DNA of 35,664 nucleotides, taken from contig CAZUOJ010000027.1 in the NCBI GenBank assembly GCA_964622325.1, positions 1 through 35,664 on the forward strand. Reading direction: 5' to 3'. The notes beneath the pieces were generated by a model, which saw only the letters and a program-made list of their open reading frames with translations, was not told the DNA's origin and made no database searches. Shown one piece after another: positions 1 through 8,028 of the stretch. The stretch's first letter is position 1; every line of letters starts with the position of its first letter. Source of the DNA: JAJFUB01 sp964622325 (GTDB lineage Bacteria; Armatimonadota; Zipacnadia; Zipacnadales; UBA11051). The position numbers were made by a program, and so were the translations under genes.

Positions 1-1
1 G

Positions 2-541
2 CGTGTCATTGCTGGCCGCGCAAAATCGCGCCGTTTAATCATTCCGAAATCGCCGTCCATCCGGCCCACGACGGATATTGTGCGCGAGGCGCTATTTGCC
101 AGCTTGGGCCCGCGCATAGTGGAAGCCCGTTTTGGCGATTTATATGCGGGCAGCGGCAGCGTGGGGATCGAGGCGCTGAGCCGCGGCGCCGCACATTGTG
201 TGTTTATTGAAAAAAACAGACGCTGCCTTCAGGCTATCCAGGCCAATTTAGAGGCCACAGGCCTATCCGAACAGGCGGAGATTGTGCAAGGGGATGTCTT
301 GCGCTGTTTTGCCTCCGTATGGCGGCGCTGTCCGCTCGACATTGTCTTTCTGGATCCGCCTTATCAGCAGAACGCGGAGCCGGCATTGCGGCTTGTGTGG
401 GAATTAGCCCGGGAAAGTGCCCATACATGCTTAATAATTGTGCAATGTGAACAAAACAACGAGCCTTCGCTTGTGGCAAACAAAATAAAACAATTTGGCA
501 GCACGCGACTGCTGTATTATGAAGTGACGGAGAATGCCTGA
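2..541 (+). CDS. rsmD: 16S rRNA (guanine-N2)-methyltransferase RsmD, 5'-truncated by window edge
   Basis: SAM-dependent methyltransferase expected to modify G966 of 16S rRNA in the small subunit. The reading frame is open to the window edge. The residues before the first possible start (GTG at 80) match the family N-terminus, with an ISGK-like 'VIAGRAKSRRL' and 'RPTTDIVREALF', so the gene begins upstream and the GTG is internal. Visible motifs are the SAM-binding 'DLYAGSGSVGIEALSRGA', the acidic strand end 'FIEKN' and the catalytic-loop 'FLDPPY'. The visible part is 179 residues, close to the usual full length of about 185, so only a few residues are missing. Its TGA stop shares one base with the ATG of coaD (TGATG), which implies translational coupling. 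rsmD-coaD is a very common bacterial pair. Confidence 0.93.
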   Translation, partial: RVIAGRAKSRRLIIPKSPSIRPTTDIVREALFASLGPRIVEARFGDLYAGSGSVGIEALSRGAAHCVFIEKNRRCLQAIQANLEATGLSEQAEIVQGDVLRCFASVWRRCPLDIVFLDPPYQQNAEPALRLVWELARESAHTCLIIVQCEQNNEPSLVANKIKQFGSTRLLYYEVTENA

Positions 542-1068
542 TGGAAGCAAGAGCCCCCGTCATAGCCTATTGTCCCGGAAGCTTTGATCCGATTACATAC
601 GGCCATCTGGATCTTATTGAACGCGCGGGGCGACTTTTTAGCCAAGTAGTTGTCGGCGTTGCTGCGGAAGCCCAAAAGGAGTTTCTTTTCAGTCTCGAAG
701 AGCGGGTGGCGATGTGCCAGGCTGTGTGTGCCCATCTGCCTCATGTACGCGTGGAGGCTTTTTCGGGGCTGCTTGTCGAAGCCGCCCGCCGCGCTGGCGC
801 CTCTGTTATCGTTAAAGGCTTGCGCCATTCTTTTGATTTGGCGCATGAAGGGCCGATGGCGAATATGAATCGCCATCTGGATAATGAAATTGAGACAGTG
901 TTTTTGCTGGCAAATCCGGCGTATACATATATCAGCTCGCGCTTGATTAAATGGGTTTGCCAATTGGGCGGGGATATCAGCACATTTGTGCCGCCCCTTG
1001 TGGCGGCCGCCTTAAAAGATCGTTTGGGAGGCTGTGTCGCAGGCGAATTAGATATTTTTGAGGAATAA
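541..1068 (+). CDS. coaD: Phosphopantetheine adenylyltransferase CoaD
   Basis: Catalyses the penultimate step of coenzyme A synthesis, transferring AMP from ATP to 4'-phosphopantetheine in the cytoplasm. The 175-residue protein is slightly longer than the typical 160. It has the nucleotidyltransferase signature 'PGSFDPITYGHLDLI' (residues 12-26, with the conserved T/HxGH), the central 'VKGLR' and 'MNRHL', and the C-terminal 'ISSRLIKWVCQLGGDIS' corresponding to ISSxxVKE in other CoaD proteins. The start is fixed by the one-base overlap with the rsmD stop. The extra C-terminal 'DRLGGCVAGELDIFEE' is ordinary tail variation. Nothing suggests loss of function. Confidence 0.95.
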   Translation: MEARAPVIAYCPGSFDPITYGHLDLIERAGRLFSQVVVGVAAEAQKEFLFSLEERVAMCQAVCAHLPHVRVEAFSGLLVEAARRAGASVIVKGLRHSFDLAHEGPMANMNRHLDNEIETVFLLANPAYTYISSRLIKWVCQLGGDISTFVPPLVAAALKDRLGGCVAGELDIFEE

Positions 1069-1305
1069 AAGGGCCAAAACAAAACAAATCTTTGATGAAT
1101 TGTGGAAATTTTTAATTGAAGCCGCAAAAAGGCTTTTCCCAATTGCCTCTTTTTCCGGGAAAGAAAAAAATAAGAGCTTTAATTGCGCCGGCCCACTGGA
1201 TGAACAAAAAGAGCAGGAATCTGGGCTAGCAGCGGCGTGGGGCTTGTCGGAAATATTTCAGCTTGTTAAGCTATATTAGCCAATCCCTCCAGCGGAGGCT
1301 CAATT
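1069..1305 (+). other. Intergenic region coaD to coiled-coil gene
   Basis: There is no convincing gene in this 237-base AT-rich gap. A weak stem (AAGCC/GGCTT around 1120-1136) follows coaD without a good T tract. A TATATT box at 1272-1277 has no matching -35 at 17 bases. A strong ribosome binding site, GGAGG at 1294-1298, lies seven bases before the next ATG at 1306. An open frame at 1058-1279 overlaps the end of coaD and has no ribosome binding site or recognisable features. Confidence 0.5.
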
Positions 1306-1809
1306 ATGGAAATTAATCAGCTTATCGACGAGTTGGAGGCGATGGCCATAGCGGGCGAAAAAAAATGGTACACGCGCACGCTTTTGGCTGGCCGCACAGT
1401 CCTGAATGCCGATGAATTTTATGATTTGTTGAATCAATTGCGCAACGCTGTGCCTGCGGAAGTGATGACAGCCAGCCAGATTACAGCGCAGCGAGATCAG
1501 ATTATCGAGGAGGCACATCGGGAGAGGCAGAAGATTTTAGATGCCGCCCGGGAACAAGCCCAACTGCTTATTTCCAATGATCATTTAGTGCTGGCAGCGC
1601 AACAGCGCGCCCAGGAAATTATTCGGCAAAGCCAGATTGAAAGTGAAGCCATCCGTGCCGAAGCCGAGCAATGGGCGCGGGGCGTAATTGAACGGCTGGA
1701 AAATTATATTCAGCGCATTGCTGCTACAGTGGAAAAGACAAAGAAAGCTTTTATGAGCAGCATGTCCCCCTCTCCTCCCTCTCGTTCCGAGGGCCCGCGT
1801 TCAGAATAA
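1306..1809 (+). CDS. Coiled-coil protein (ATP synthase subunit b/DivIVA-like), between coaD and ackA
   Basis: Function unknown. The 167-residue protein is hydrophilic, without signal peptide or membrane segment. Residues about 60-150 form a long charged helix ('QIIEEAHRERQKILDAAREQ', 'RAQEIIRQSQIESEAIRAEA') of the kind seen in F0 subunit b, DivIVA and V-ATPase subunit E/H stalks. The N-terminal 50 residues ('NQLIDELEAMAIAGEK', 'LNADEFYDLLNQLRNAVP') resemble small proteins annotated as 'ATPase' that sit beside coaD and ackA in Clostridia and relatives. The tail 'SPSPPSRSEGPRSE' is low complexity. GGAGG at 1294-1298 fixes the ATG. The position suggests a conserved but uncharacterised partner rather than a true ATP synthase subunit, since no other atp genes are present. 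Confidence 0.75.
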   Translation: MEINQLIDELEAMAIAGEKKWYTRTLLAGRTVLNADEFYDLLNQLRNAVPAEVMTASQITAQRDQIIEEAHRERQKILDAAREQAQLLISNDHLVLAAQQRAQEIIRQSQIESEAIRAEAEQWARGVIERLENYIQRIAATVEKTKKAFMSSMSPSPPSRSEGPRSE

Positions 1810-1842
1810 GGGAGTCTTTATCAGTTCGCTTTTGAGAATGCC

Positions 1843-1864
1843 GGAGGGCAGATTTGCGCCCTCC
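1843..1864 (+). terminator. Hairpin before ackA
   Basis: A perfect seven-base stem (GGAGGGC at 1843-1849 with GCCCTCC at 1858-1864) encloses an eight-base loop. No immediate T tract follows, only a diffuse T-rich stretch near 1879-1895, so it may be a weak terminator or attenuator ahead of ackA rather than a strong intrinsic terminator. Confidence 0.35.
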
Positions 1865-1921
1865 ATACAGGGCAGCGTGTTTCTTGTTATTGTTTCAATA
1901 AAACGAAAAGGATGAGAAGGC

Positions 1922-3151
1922 ATGATTTTAGTGATTAACTGTGGAAGCTCCTCTGTCAAATATCAGCTTTTTCGCATTGCCGATGAGACTAGCATAGCTG
2001 AAGGGGTCTGCGATCGTGTCGGGATTAATGGCGGCGCCAACGCCACGCTAAAACACAAAACCGAAAAGGGCGTTTATGAGCAGGCGCTGGCGATGCCTGA
2101 TTACGAGACAGCCCTGCATTATGTGCTTTCGGCCTTGACAGATGCAAAACACGGCGTCATTGAAAATTTGTCTGCAATCCGGGCCGTTGGCCATCGTGTT
2201 GTTCATGGCGGCGCCGAAATCACGCAATCCGTCCTGATTGACGAACGCGTGATAGAAATTATCCACGCGATGGCGAAATTAGCGCCTGTGCACAATCCCG
2301 CCAATTTAAGCGGCATAGAAGCCTGCCGGAAGCTTTTGCCCCATATTCCTCATGTCGCCGTCTTTGATACAGCTTTTCATCAAACAATGCCGCCTCCAGC
2401 GTATCTTTACGGCTTGCCCTTTGAGCTTTATGAGGAGCATAACATTCGCCGCTATGGCTTTCATGGCACATCGCATCGTTATGTCGCTATGATCGCCACG
2501 CAGATGCTGACGCAGCAAGGCGTGCCCCCGGCTGAACAAAAAATCATTACATGTCATTTAGGCAATGGATGCAGCATGGCCGCTATACAAGGCGGACGCG
2601 TGCTGGATACTTCAATGGGCTTGACGCCTCTGGAAGGGCTGCTGATGGGCACGCGTTGTGGGGATTTGGATCCTGCCATTGTGATTTATCTGGCGGAAAA
2701 ATTAGGCTTCACGCCGGCGCAGCTGGATAATTATCTGAATAAACAAAGCGGCTTGCTGGGCGTATCTGGCCTCAGCAGCGATATGCGCGATGTTCGCGCC
2801 GCCGCCGCTGCAGGCAATCTTCGCGCCCAATATGCGATAGATATTTTTTGTTATCGCGTGCGGAAATATATTGGCGCCTATGCGGCTGTATTAGGCGGCC
2901 TCCATGCTGTTGTTTTCACAGCTGGCATTGGAGAAAATGAAGCTTACATTCGTGCTCGTTGCGTGGAGGGCTTGAACTTTTTGGGAATTGAGCTGGATCC
3001 AGAAAAGAATGAAGCGCCCAAGCCCAAAGATGTCACAGGCTGGGAAATTGGGCGCGCGGAAGCGCCTGTCCGTCTTTTTGTCATTCCCACGAATGAAGAG
3101 CTGATGATTGCGCGCGATACAATGGCGATTTTGTCCCAAACGCAGGCTTAA
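1922..3151 (+). CDS. ackA: Acetate kinase AckA
   Basis: Interconverts acetyl phosphate + ADP and acetate + ATP in the cytoplasm, giving substrate-level ATP together with phosphate acetyltransferase (encoded at 13099-14145). The 409-residue protein has normal length. It carries the ASKHA-fold phosphate-binding 'INCGSSSVKYQLF' at the N-terminus, 'VGHRVVHGG', 'PVHNPANL', 'FDTAFHQTMP', the catalytic 'YGFHGTSHRYV', 'HLGNGCSM', 'MGLTPLEGLLMGTRCGDLDP' and the C-terminal 'FTAGIGENEAYIRARC'. The upstream AAAAGGATGAGAAGG supports the ATG at 1922. pta is not adjacent, unlike the common pta-ackA operon. Confidence 0.98.
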   Translation: MILVINCGSSSVKYQLFRIADETSIAEGVCDRVGINGGANATLKHKTEKGVYEQALAMPDYETALHYVLSALTDAKHGVIENLSAIRAVGHRVVHGGAEITQSVLIDERVIEIIHAMAKLAPVHNPANLSGIEACRKLLPHIPHVAVFDTAFHQTMPPPAYLYGLPFELYEEHNIRRYGFHGTSHRYVAMIATQMLTQQGVPPAEQKIITCHLGNGCSMAAIQGGRVLDTSMGLTPLEGLLMGTRCGDLDPAIVIYLAEKLGFTPAQLDNYLNKQSGLLGVSGLSSDMRDVRAAAAAGNLRAQYAIDIFCYRVRKYIGAYAAVLGGLHAVVFTAGIGENEAYIRARCVEGLNFLGIELDPEKNEAPKPKDVTGWEIGRAEAPVRLFVIPTNEELMIARDTMAILSQTQA

Positions 3152-3181
3152 TAACGTGCCCATGCTTTTATGGATTTATAA

Positions 3182-3228
3182 AGCAGAATGTATCTGCTAA
3201 AATTTTCCCAATTGGGCCTGGGGAGGCC
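3182..3228. terminator. Convergent intergenic region with two small hairpins
   Basis: Between the convergent ackA and methyltransferase genes there are two stems: AGCAGA (3182-3187) with TCTGCT (3193-3198), and GGCCT (3215-3219) with AGGCC (3224-3228) around a GGGG loop. The first is flanked by short A/T-rich tracts on both sides. It could act as a weak bidirectional terminator. Confidence 0.35.
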
Positions 3229-3233
3229 TAAAG

Positions 3234-4283
3234 CTAGCGCTCTTTGACAAATACATGAATGGACGGCTCCAGGCCGCTTAATGTGAGCCGTTTAATATAA
3301 AGCAAATGCATGTCCGGGAATTGATTTCGAAAGCGGCGCAGGAGCGCTCGCTCGCATGTGAGCACAACAAGGCGCCCTTCGGGACGCAAACAGCGGCGCA
3401 TTTGAGCAAGCATCGCGGGATAGAGACGCTGATTGAGCTGACGATTGGCGCTCAAGCGTCCCCAGGGAGGATTGACGAGAAATTTGTCCACAGATTCGCT
3501 TGGCAAGGGAAGACGCGTCACATCCCATTGAATAAGCCGAGCAGGCACGCCCAGCGCAGCGAAATTTTGCTGCGCTAATTGTACTTTTTCGGCAAATTTG
3601 TCGCCGCCCAGCAATTGCACATGAGGATCATAATAATATCGCTCTGTGAGCAATGTGCCTCCGCCCATCATCGGATCGACGACAAGTTCGTTGGGCTGAG
3701 GATGGGAAAGCCGGACAAGGGCAGCGGCCACTGTCGGATTAAGCGTCACGCGGGGATGCCGGACGCGGGAACGTCTGTGGAGGGCTTTTTCGGACAAGCG
3801 CAGGCCAATTTGGGCTTGATTTTCATGGATGTCCACGCGCACTTCAATATCAAAGCCTGTTAAATCCACGCGCCAGCCTGTCGCCGCAACGACGCCTGCG
3901 CCGGCCGCCGCCGCCACTTCTGGCGAGCGAAATTCATGTTCTCCAAAACGTTCCGCTGTGACACGAAAGGAAGGCGCCGCTGGCACAGGCTTGATTTGAC
4001 GCAACACATTCACAGCCGGGGCAAAATCTATCGTGGCTAAAATACGCTCCAGCTCCTGAAGCCAATGTTTGCCCGGAGCGACATCCGAAATCTCAACAAT
4101 TGCTACATAAACATTCTCTATCGTGCGGAGGCTCAACAAGGAGGCAGGCGGGCCCGAAAACAAAACATGCTGACGGCCATATTCCGAACGGCATACAGCC
4201 GCTTCCGGCACGCGTTGCGCCAGCTCATCCCGCACAATCTCTTCCAAACCGCCAACATGTGTGAGAATGTATTCTACAGCCAT
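3234..4283 (-). CDS. THUMP-domain class I SAM RNA methyltransferase (Trm14/TrmN-like)
   Basis: Probably methylates a guanosine N2 in tRNA (Trm14/TrmN group), or possibly rRNA as in the RlmL relatives. The 349-residue protein starts 'MAVEYILTHVGGLEEIVRDEL', typical of this family. A THUMP-like RNA-binding region spans about residues 40-160, including 'PSFRVTAERFGEHEF'. The Rossmann-fold catalytic domain has the SAM motif 'VDPMMGGGTLLTE' and the catalytic 'VNPPWG', corresponding to NPPY/F. The linker 'KALHRRSRVRHPRVTLNPTVAAAL' (here quoted in part only for its RHPRVTLNPTVA core) is also usual. It is transcribed divergently from the small exported protein on the + strand, with overlapping candidate promoters near 4312-4340. 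The exact RNA target cannot be read from sequence. Confidence 0.85.
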   Translation of the reverse strand: MAVEYILTHVGGLEEIVRDELAQRVPEAAVCRSEYGRQHVLFSGPPASLLSLRTIENVYVAIVEISDVAPGKHWLQELERILATIDFAPAVNVLRQIKPVPAAPSFRVTAERFGEHEFRSPEVAAAAGAGVVAATGWRVDLTGFDIEVRVDIHENQAQIGLRLSEKALHRRSRVRHPRVTLNPTVAAALVRLSHPQPNELVVDPMMGGGTLLTERYYYDPHVQLLGGDKFAEKVQLAQQNFAALGVPARLIQWDVTRLPLPSESVDKFLVNPPWGRLSANRQLNQRLYPAMLAQMRRCLRPEGRLVVLTCERALLRRFRNQFPDMHLLYIKRLTLSGLEPSIHVFVKER

Positions 4284-4311
4284 GGGAGAAATTGATTTGT
4301 GCCTGCGATTT

Positions 4312-4340
4312 ATGATAGGCAGGGCAAATTGTGCTACAAT
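4312..4340. promoter_or_regulatory. Overlapping divergent promoter candidates
   Basis: On the + strand, TACAAT at 4335-4340 is preceded by TG one base upstream (extended -10), with no good -35. On the - strand, TTGTAG (complement of 4334-4339), a 16-base spacer and TATCAT (complement of 4312-4317) form a candidate promoter for the methyltransferase. The two sites share bases, so transcription in the two directions could be mutually exclusive. This is pattern matching only. Confidence 0.35.
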
Positions 4341-4398
4341 GAAAAAGAATTGCCTGAAGCCTCACAAGAGCGGCTATCAATAATTGCTTGTCCGTATT

Positions 4399-4917
4399 AT
4401 GCACAAAATGAGCCGAAGGATAAAGACTTTTTGCGGATTGTTTTTGGCAATATTATATCTGGGCGGAGCCTGCGGCTTTCGCCAGCCCTCGTCGCCGTTG
4501 TCTGGGGGAAGCCATATCCGCATTGAGCCGAGCAGAACGGGCAAGGCTTCTTCTCCCAATCGATCCGCAAAGGGGCCCGCAACGCCTCAGGAAATAGGCG
4601 TGCAATTTTTTCCTGAAGCGCAGCTAGTGCAGAGCACGCTTATGCGCCATGCGCAAGGCCTCTCAGGCGCTGTTAGACTGCATACGCGGGCGAGCTATAA
4701 AGAGGTCGTGCAATTTTATCGGCGACTCTATGAGCCGCAGGGCGCAAAAATCGTGGATTTGAGCAGCCCAGAGGGGCACATGATGGCTCTCAACTGGCAA
4801 ACGCCTGAAGGAAATTTTACAGTGACAATCAAACAGGATTTAGCCAGCCGGCACACAATTATTCATCTTGTGCGCACGCAGGGACATTCCATAAAATCTG
4901 CGCCGCCCCATAAATAA
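4399..4917 (+). CDS. Small exported protein, possible lipoprotein
   Basis: Unknown function. From the ATG at 4399 the protein is 172 residues long: a basic start ('HKMSRRIKTF'), a hydrophobic stretch ('LFLAILYLGGACG') with Cys25 in an imperfect lipobox (LGGAC, Gly rather than Leu at -3), then a Ser/Pro-rich linker. The globular part begins 'GVQFFPEAQLVQS' and continues 'HTRASYKEVVQFYRRLYEPQG' in outline. This resembles small periplasmic domains in which a 'fPgA' strand precedes a helix ending in 'VvaFYr' and a beta-rich end. A TTG at 4384 or ATG at 4408 could also start translation, and no clear ribosome binding site decides. Secretion is likely, lipidation uncertain. Confidence 0.6.
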   Translation: MHKMSRRIKTFCGLFLAILYLGGACGFRQPSSPLSGGSHIRIEPSRTGKASSPNRSAKGPATPQEIGVQFFPEAQLVQSTLMRHAQGLSGAVRLHTRASYKEVVQFYRRLYEPQGAKIVDLSSPEGHMMALNWQTPEGNFTVTIKQDLASRHTIIHLVRTQGHSIKSAPPHK

Positions 4918-4950
4918 AGAGCGTCTGAAAAGTGCAAAATCTGTAAAAAT

Positions 4951-4977
4951 TTGACAAAAATTTGCTTATCTTACAAT
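4951..4977 (+). promoter_or_regulatory. Candidate sigma70 promoter of the aldolase gene
   Basis: A perfect -35 TTGACA (4951-4956) is followed by TACAAT at 4972-4977 (15-base spacer) or the alternative CAATAT at 4974-4979 (17-base spacer). It lies about 28 bases before the aldolase ATG. The spacing is imperfect for the better -10. Confidence 0.5.
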
Positions 4978-5004
4978 ATTTGGAAATTTCTCAACAGGAC
5001 AAAA

Positions 5005-5799
5005 ATGCCACACATCACAGAAGCCTTAAAAGACCTTAAACAGAGATTGCGGGCAGGCAAGCCCGTCATTGGCACGATGCTGACAGAGCTGACATCGCCC
5101 GGAGCGTGTTTGACTGTAAAACGGGCTGGCTATGATTTTGTTATTTTTGATACAGAACATAATCGCTGTGGGATTGAGACGATGTCCTGGCTATTGCGTT
5201 GCGGCCGGGATATTGGCTTGCCCGTAATTGTCCGGGCGCCCGCCTTTGAGGGCCAATGGCCCACGCGCTATCTGGATTTAGGCGCTGCCGGCAATTTGTT
5301 TCCCCGTGTGGAAACGGCGGAAGAAGCCGAGCGAATTGTGCGGCTTGTCAAATATCCGCCGCTGGGAGCACGAGGCTTGGGAACAAATACAGGGCATGAC
5401 GATTATCAGGCGCAGCCGGCGGCAGAATTTACGCGCCAGGCGAATGAAAATCTTTTCGTTGTTGTACAATTAGAGACGAAATTGGGCTGGGCCAATCGGG
5501 AGGCGATTTTCAGCGTGCCGGGCATTGATGCCACTTTTATTGGCCCCAATGATCTGGCTTTGAGTCTGGGGCTGCCCGGGCAGCTTTCCCATCCGACAGT
5601 TCTTGCGGCGATGCAAGATATTTTTGACAGCGCCCGCCATCACGGCGTTGCCCCGGGAATTCATGCCTTTGATGTGCCGGCCGCGATTCGTTTCATTGAA
5701 ATGGGAGCGACATTTGTTGCCTTTAGCAGCGAATTGTCATTATTTGTCCAGGCGAGTCAAACAGCTTTAGCCCAAATTCGAGAGGCAATTAATGAATAG
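5005..5799 (+). CDS. HpaI/RhmA-family class II 2-keto-3-deoxy-acid aldolase
   Basis: Metal-dependent pyruvate aldolase of the HpcH/HpaI family, which cleaves 2-keto-3-deoxy or 4-hydroxy-2-oxo acids to pyruvate and an aldehyde. Relatives act on 4-hydroxy-2-oxoheptanedioate, 2-keto-3-deoxy-L-rhamnonate or 5-keto-4-deoxy-glucarate. From the ATG at 5005 (AGGA five bases upstream) it has 264 residues, the family norm. Visible elements are 'FDTEH' with catalytic His52, Arg77 in 'VIVRAP', metal ligand Glu157 in 'QLETKLG' and Asp183 in 'IGPNDLALSLG'. The stop overlaps the start of the next gene by eight bases, so aldolase and 2-hydroxyacid dehydrogenase are probably translationally coupled and act in sequence. 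The natural substrate is not determined. Confidence 0.88.
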   Translation: MPHITEALKDLKQRLRAGKPVIGTMLTELTSPGACLTVKRAGYDFVIFDTEHNRCGIETMSWLLRCGRDIGLPVIVRAPAFEGQWPTRYLDLGAAGNLFPRVETAEEAERIVRLVKYPPLGARGLGTNTGHDDYQAQPAAEFTRQANENLFVVVQLETKLGWANREAIFSVPGIDATFIGPNDLALSLGLPGQLSHPTVLAAMQDIFDSARHHGVAPGIHAFDVPAAIRFIEMGATFVAFSSELSLFVQASQTALAQIREAINE

Positions 5800-6793
5800 A
5801 GCGCCGATAGAATCACAGAATAAAAAAATTCTTGTAGCCGCAGATGTGTTCTGGCGATTAGATAAAAAAGCGGCCCAATGTTTGGAAGCAGCCGGATTTT
5901 CTTTGAAAGAGCCGAGTCAGCCATTGACAGAAGAGACGCTCAGGGCGGAGCTTTCGGACTGTGTAGCTGTGATTGCTGGCACGGAGCCTTACACAGAACG
6001 AGTCTTTGCCGCCTGTCCGGAATTAAGAGTAATTGCCCGCTGGGGCGTGGGCTACGACAACATCGATGTGGCGGCGGCCACGCGTTATGGCATAATGGTT
6101 TTAAATACGCCGGGCGTTGTCACAGAAGCAGTTGCCGATATGACATTTGCGTTGATATTGGGCATTGCTCGTCGCCTGCCCCAAGGGGATCGAGCTGTGC
6201 GAGAGGGCCAATGGCCTCGCATCTTCAGCAGCCTTGTGTATGGCAAAACATTAGGCGTTATTGGGCTGGGGCAGATCGGGCAAGCCGTCATTCGTCGCGC
6301 CAAGGGCTTTGATATGCGGATATTAGGCTATGATCCCTATTGCGAAGAAGATTTATGCCAACGGCTCATTATTGCGGATACGCCATTAGAAAAGCTTTTA
6401 GCGGAAAGCGATTTTGTGACTTTGCATTGCAGCTTAACGCCCGAGACAACGCATTTGATTAATCGAGAGCGCCTGCAACTAATGAAGCCGACAGCATATT
6501 TAATTAATGCTGGCCGTGGCGGGCTTGTGGATCAGGCCGCGCTTACGGAAGCGCTCCAGAAAGGCTGGATTGCCGGCGCAGCGCTAGATGTTTTAGCTCA
6601 GGAGCCGCCAGATCGCAATGATCCGCTTTTAAAGCTGGACAATGTGTTGCTGATGCCTCATGTGTCGTCATTTACTTATGATACAGTCCAGCAGGTCAAT
6701 GAATATGTATGCGCCAATATCCTGGCCGCCTTTTCGGGGCAACAGCCGCGTTCTATCGTCAATCCAGAAGTCCTAAAGCAAAAGCAACAATAA
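5792..6793 (+). CDS. D-isomer-specific 2-hydroxyacid dehydrogenase
   Basis: NAD(P)-dependent oxidoreductase of the phosphoglycerate/hydroxypyruvate/glyoxylate reductase family. It has 333 residues with the flavodoxin-like substrate domain, the Rossmann signature 'GLGQIG' (158-163) followed by 'ILGYDPY' (acidic Asp181 suggests NAD preference), and the three catalytic residues Arg242 ('NAGRGG'), Glu271 ('AQEPP') and His290 ('MPHVSS'). It lacks the C-terminal ACT regulatory domain of long SerA proteins. The ATG at 5792 lies inside the aldolase gene. The pairing suggests it reduces or oxidises a 2-hydroxy or 2-keto acid made or used by the aldolase reaction, for example a tartronate- or lactate-type compound, but this is inference. 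Confidence 0.88.
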   Translation: MNRAPIESQNKKILVAADVFWRLDKKAAQCLEAAGFSLKEPSQPLTEETLRAELSDCVAVIAGTEPYTERVFAACPELRVIARWGVGYDNIDVAAATRYGIMVLNTPGVVTEAVADMTFALILGIARRLPQGDRAVREGQWPRIFSSLVYGKTLGVIGLGQIGQAVIRRAKGFDMRILGYDPYCEEDLCQRLIIADTPLEKLLAESDFVTLHCSLTPETTHLINRERLQLMKPTAYLINAGRGGLVDQAALTEALQKGWIAGAALDVLAQEPPDRNDPLLKLDNVLLMPHVSSFTYDTVQQVNEYVCANILAAFSGQQPRSIVNPEVLKQKQQ

Positions 6794-6882
6794 AAAGCAG
6801 GGCACGCGGCGAATATCCTAATTACACAAATACACAAATAAGCCAAATCAACAAAACATTCCAGCCAGGGAGATTGATACGC

Positions 6883-6911
6883 TTCAATTATGGCGGAAAT
6901 ATATTTATAAT
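6883..6911 (+). promoter_or_regulatory. Candidate promoter of the Asp-box gene
   Basis: A perfect -10 TATAAT (6906-6911) sits 17 bases after a weak -35 TTCAAT (6883-6888) in an A/T-rich gap. The expected transcript start is about 20 bases before the ATG at 6938. Confidence 0.4.
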
Positions 6912-6937
6912 TTATTTTTTATTAGATGAGGCCAATT

Positions 6938-7975
6938 ATGGCTTTAGAGAAAATTGTGATCGCCAATACGCCGGGCGTTTATGAATGCTTTCCCTGTTTG
7001 ACAAAGACATTATCGGGCAAGCTCATTACAGTGTATCGGGAGAGCGATTCGCACAGCGCGCAGCGTTATTCGCATCTTGTATGGCGTGTGAGTCTGGATG
7101 AGGGACGTCACTGGTCAGAGCGCCATGTGTTGATCGAAAGCTATCAGGATGCCCAAGGCGTGTTGCACAAATGGAATTGTCCGCGCATCGGGCAATTGGC
7201 GGATGGCCGTTTATGGATTTTGTGTGATGGCTATCCTGTTCCGCCCGGCGAGCAGCGCACTAAAGAGGCGCGCGTATATATGTGGTGGAGCGACGATGAG
7301 GGCGAAACATGGACAGGGCCCCAGCAAACAGAGATTTTTGGCATTGTGCCGGATAAGCTTTTCGTGACGGAAGCCGGGACATGGCTTATAGCGACTCACA
7401 TCCATGAAACACGTCATGGCTTCATTGTTCAATTTGTCTTTCGTTCGGAAGATGAGGGCCGCACATGGAAGCCTGTCGTGCTTTGTGATCAAGAAGGACT
7501 CAATCCCTGCGAAGGGAGCATTATACAATTGCCTGAGGATGGGCTGTTAGTCTGTTATATGCGCGAAAATTCGCAACGCGGCTGGCCGGCGCCCAAATGC
7601 TTTTCCACAGATGACGGGCGTTCGTGGCAGGGGCCCTATCAAACAGAGCTGATTGGCTGTCATCGTCCCGTGGCTGGCTTGTTGCCCAGCGGCAATATCC
7701 TCGTGACATATCGGCATACAGTGCGGGGGAAAATCGGCAGCGCCAAGAATTTTTTTGCCTTCTTAGAAAGCCCGGAAAGCGCCCGACAGACGGATCCTTC
7801 CTGGCAAGGAGGAATTATTTTGCCGCTGGATCATGATAGATGGAATCCGCCAGATCAGGGCTATTCTGGCTGGACATGTCTTTCTGACGGACGCATTTTC
7901 GCAGTGAATTATATTCGTGACGAGAGCCCGATGGCTCAAATTCGGGGCTATTTTTTTAGCGAACAGGATTTTTGA
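6938..7975 (+). CDS. Asp-box (BNR) beta-propeller, sialidase-like exo-hydrolase
   Basis: A six-bladed-propeller protein of the sialidase/neuraminidase superfamily, 345 residues. Four Asp boxes (SxDxGxxW) are visible: SLDEGRHW (52-59), SDDEGETW (118-125), SEDEGRTW (170-177) and STDDGRSW (223-230). There is no signal peptide, so it appears cytoplasmic, unlike most secreted sialidases. 'YRESDSHS' near the N-terminus and 'YRHTVRG' later could supply substrate-binding arginines, but a full sialidase triad cannot be confirmed. The ATG at 6938 is preferred because GAGG lies five bases upstream, whereas the ATG at 6926 has none. Its place in a sugar-acid block suggests a role in carbohydrate breakdown, and a non-enzymatic binding role is possible. 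Confidence 0.72.
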   Translation: MALEKIVIANTPGVYECFPCLTKTLSGKLITVYRESDSHSAQRYSHLVWRVSLDEGRHWSERHVLIESYQDAQGVLHKWNCPRIGQLADGRLWILCDGYPVPPGEQRTKEARVYMWWSDDEGETWTGPQQTEIFGIVPDKLFVTEAGTWLIATHIHETRHGFIVQFVFRSEDEGRTWKPVVLCDQEGLNPCEGSIIQLPEDGLLVCYMRENSQRGWPAPKCFSTDDGRSWQGPYQTELIGCHRPVAGLLPSGNILVTYRHTVRGKIGSAKNFFAFLESPESARQTDPSWQGGIILPLDHDRWNPPDQGYSGWTCLSDGRIFAVNYIRDESPMAQIRGYFFSEQDF

Positions 7976-8028
7976 AAAAGAGGACAGAAATCTTTCACAA
8001 CATTGTGAAGCTTCAAAGAGGCTGCCAG

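Noticed and set aside
1058..1279. Open frame of 73 codons after coaD
   Set aside because: It overlaps the end of coaD, has no ribosome binding site and its composition is unlike a protein.
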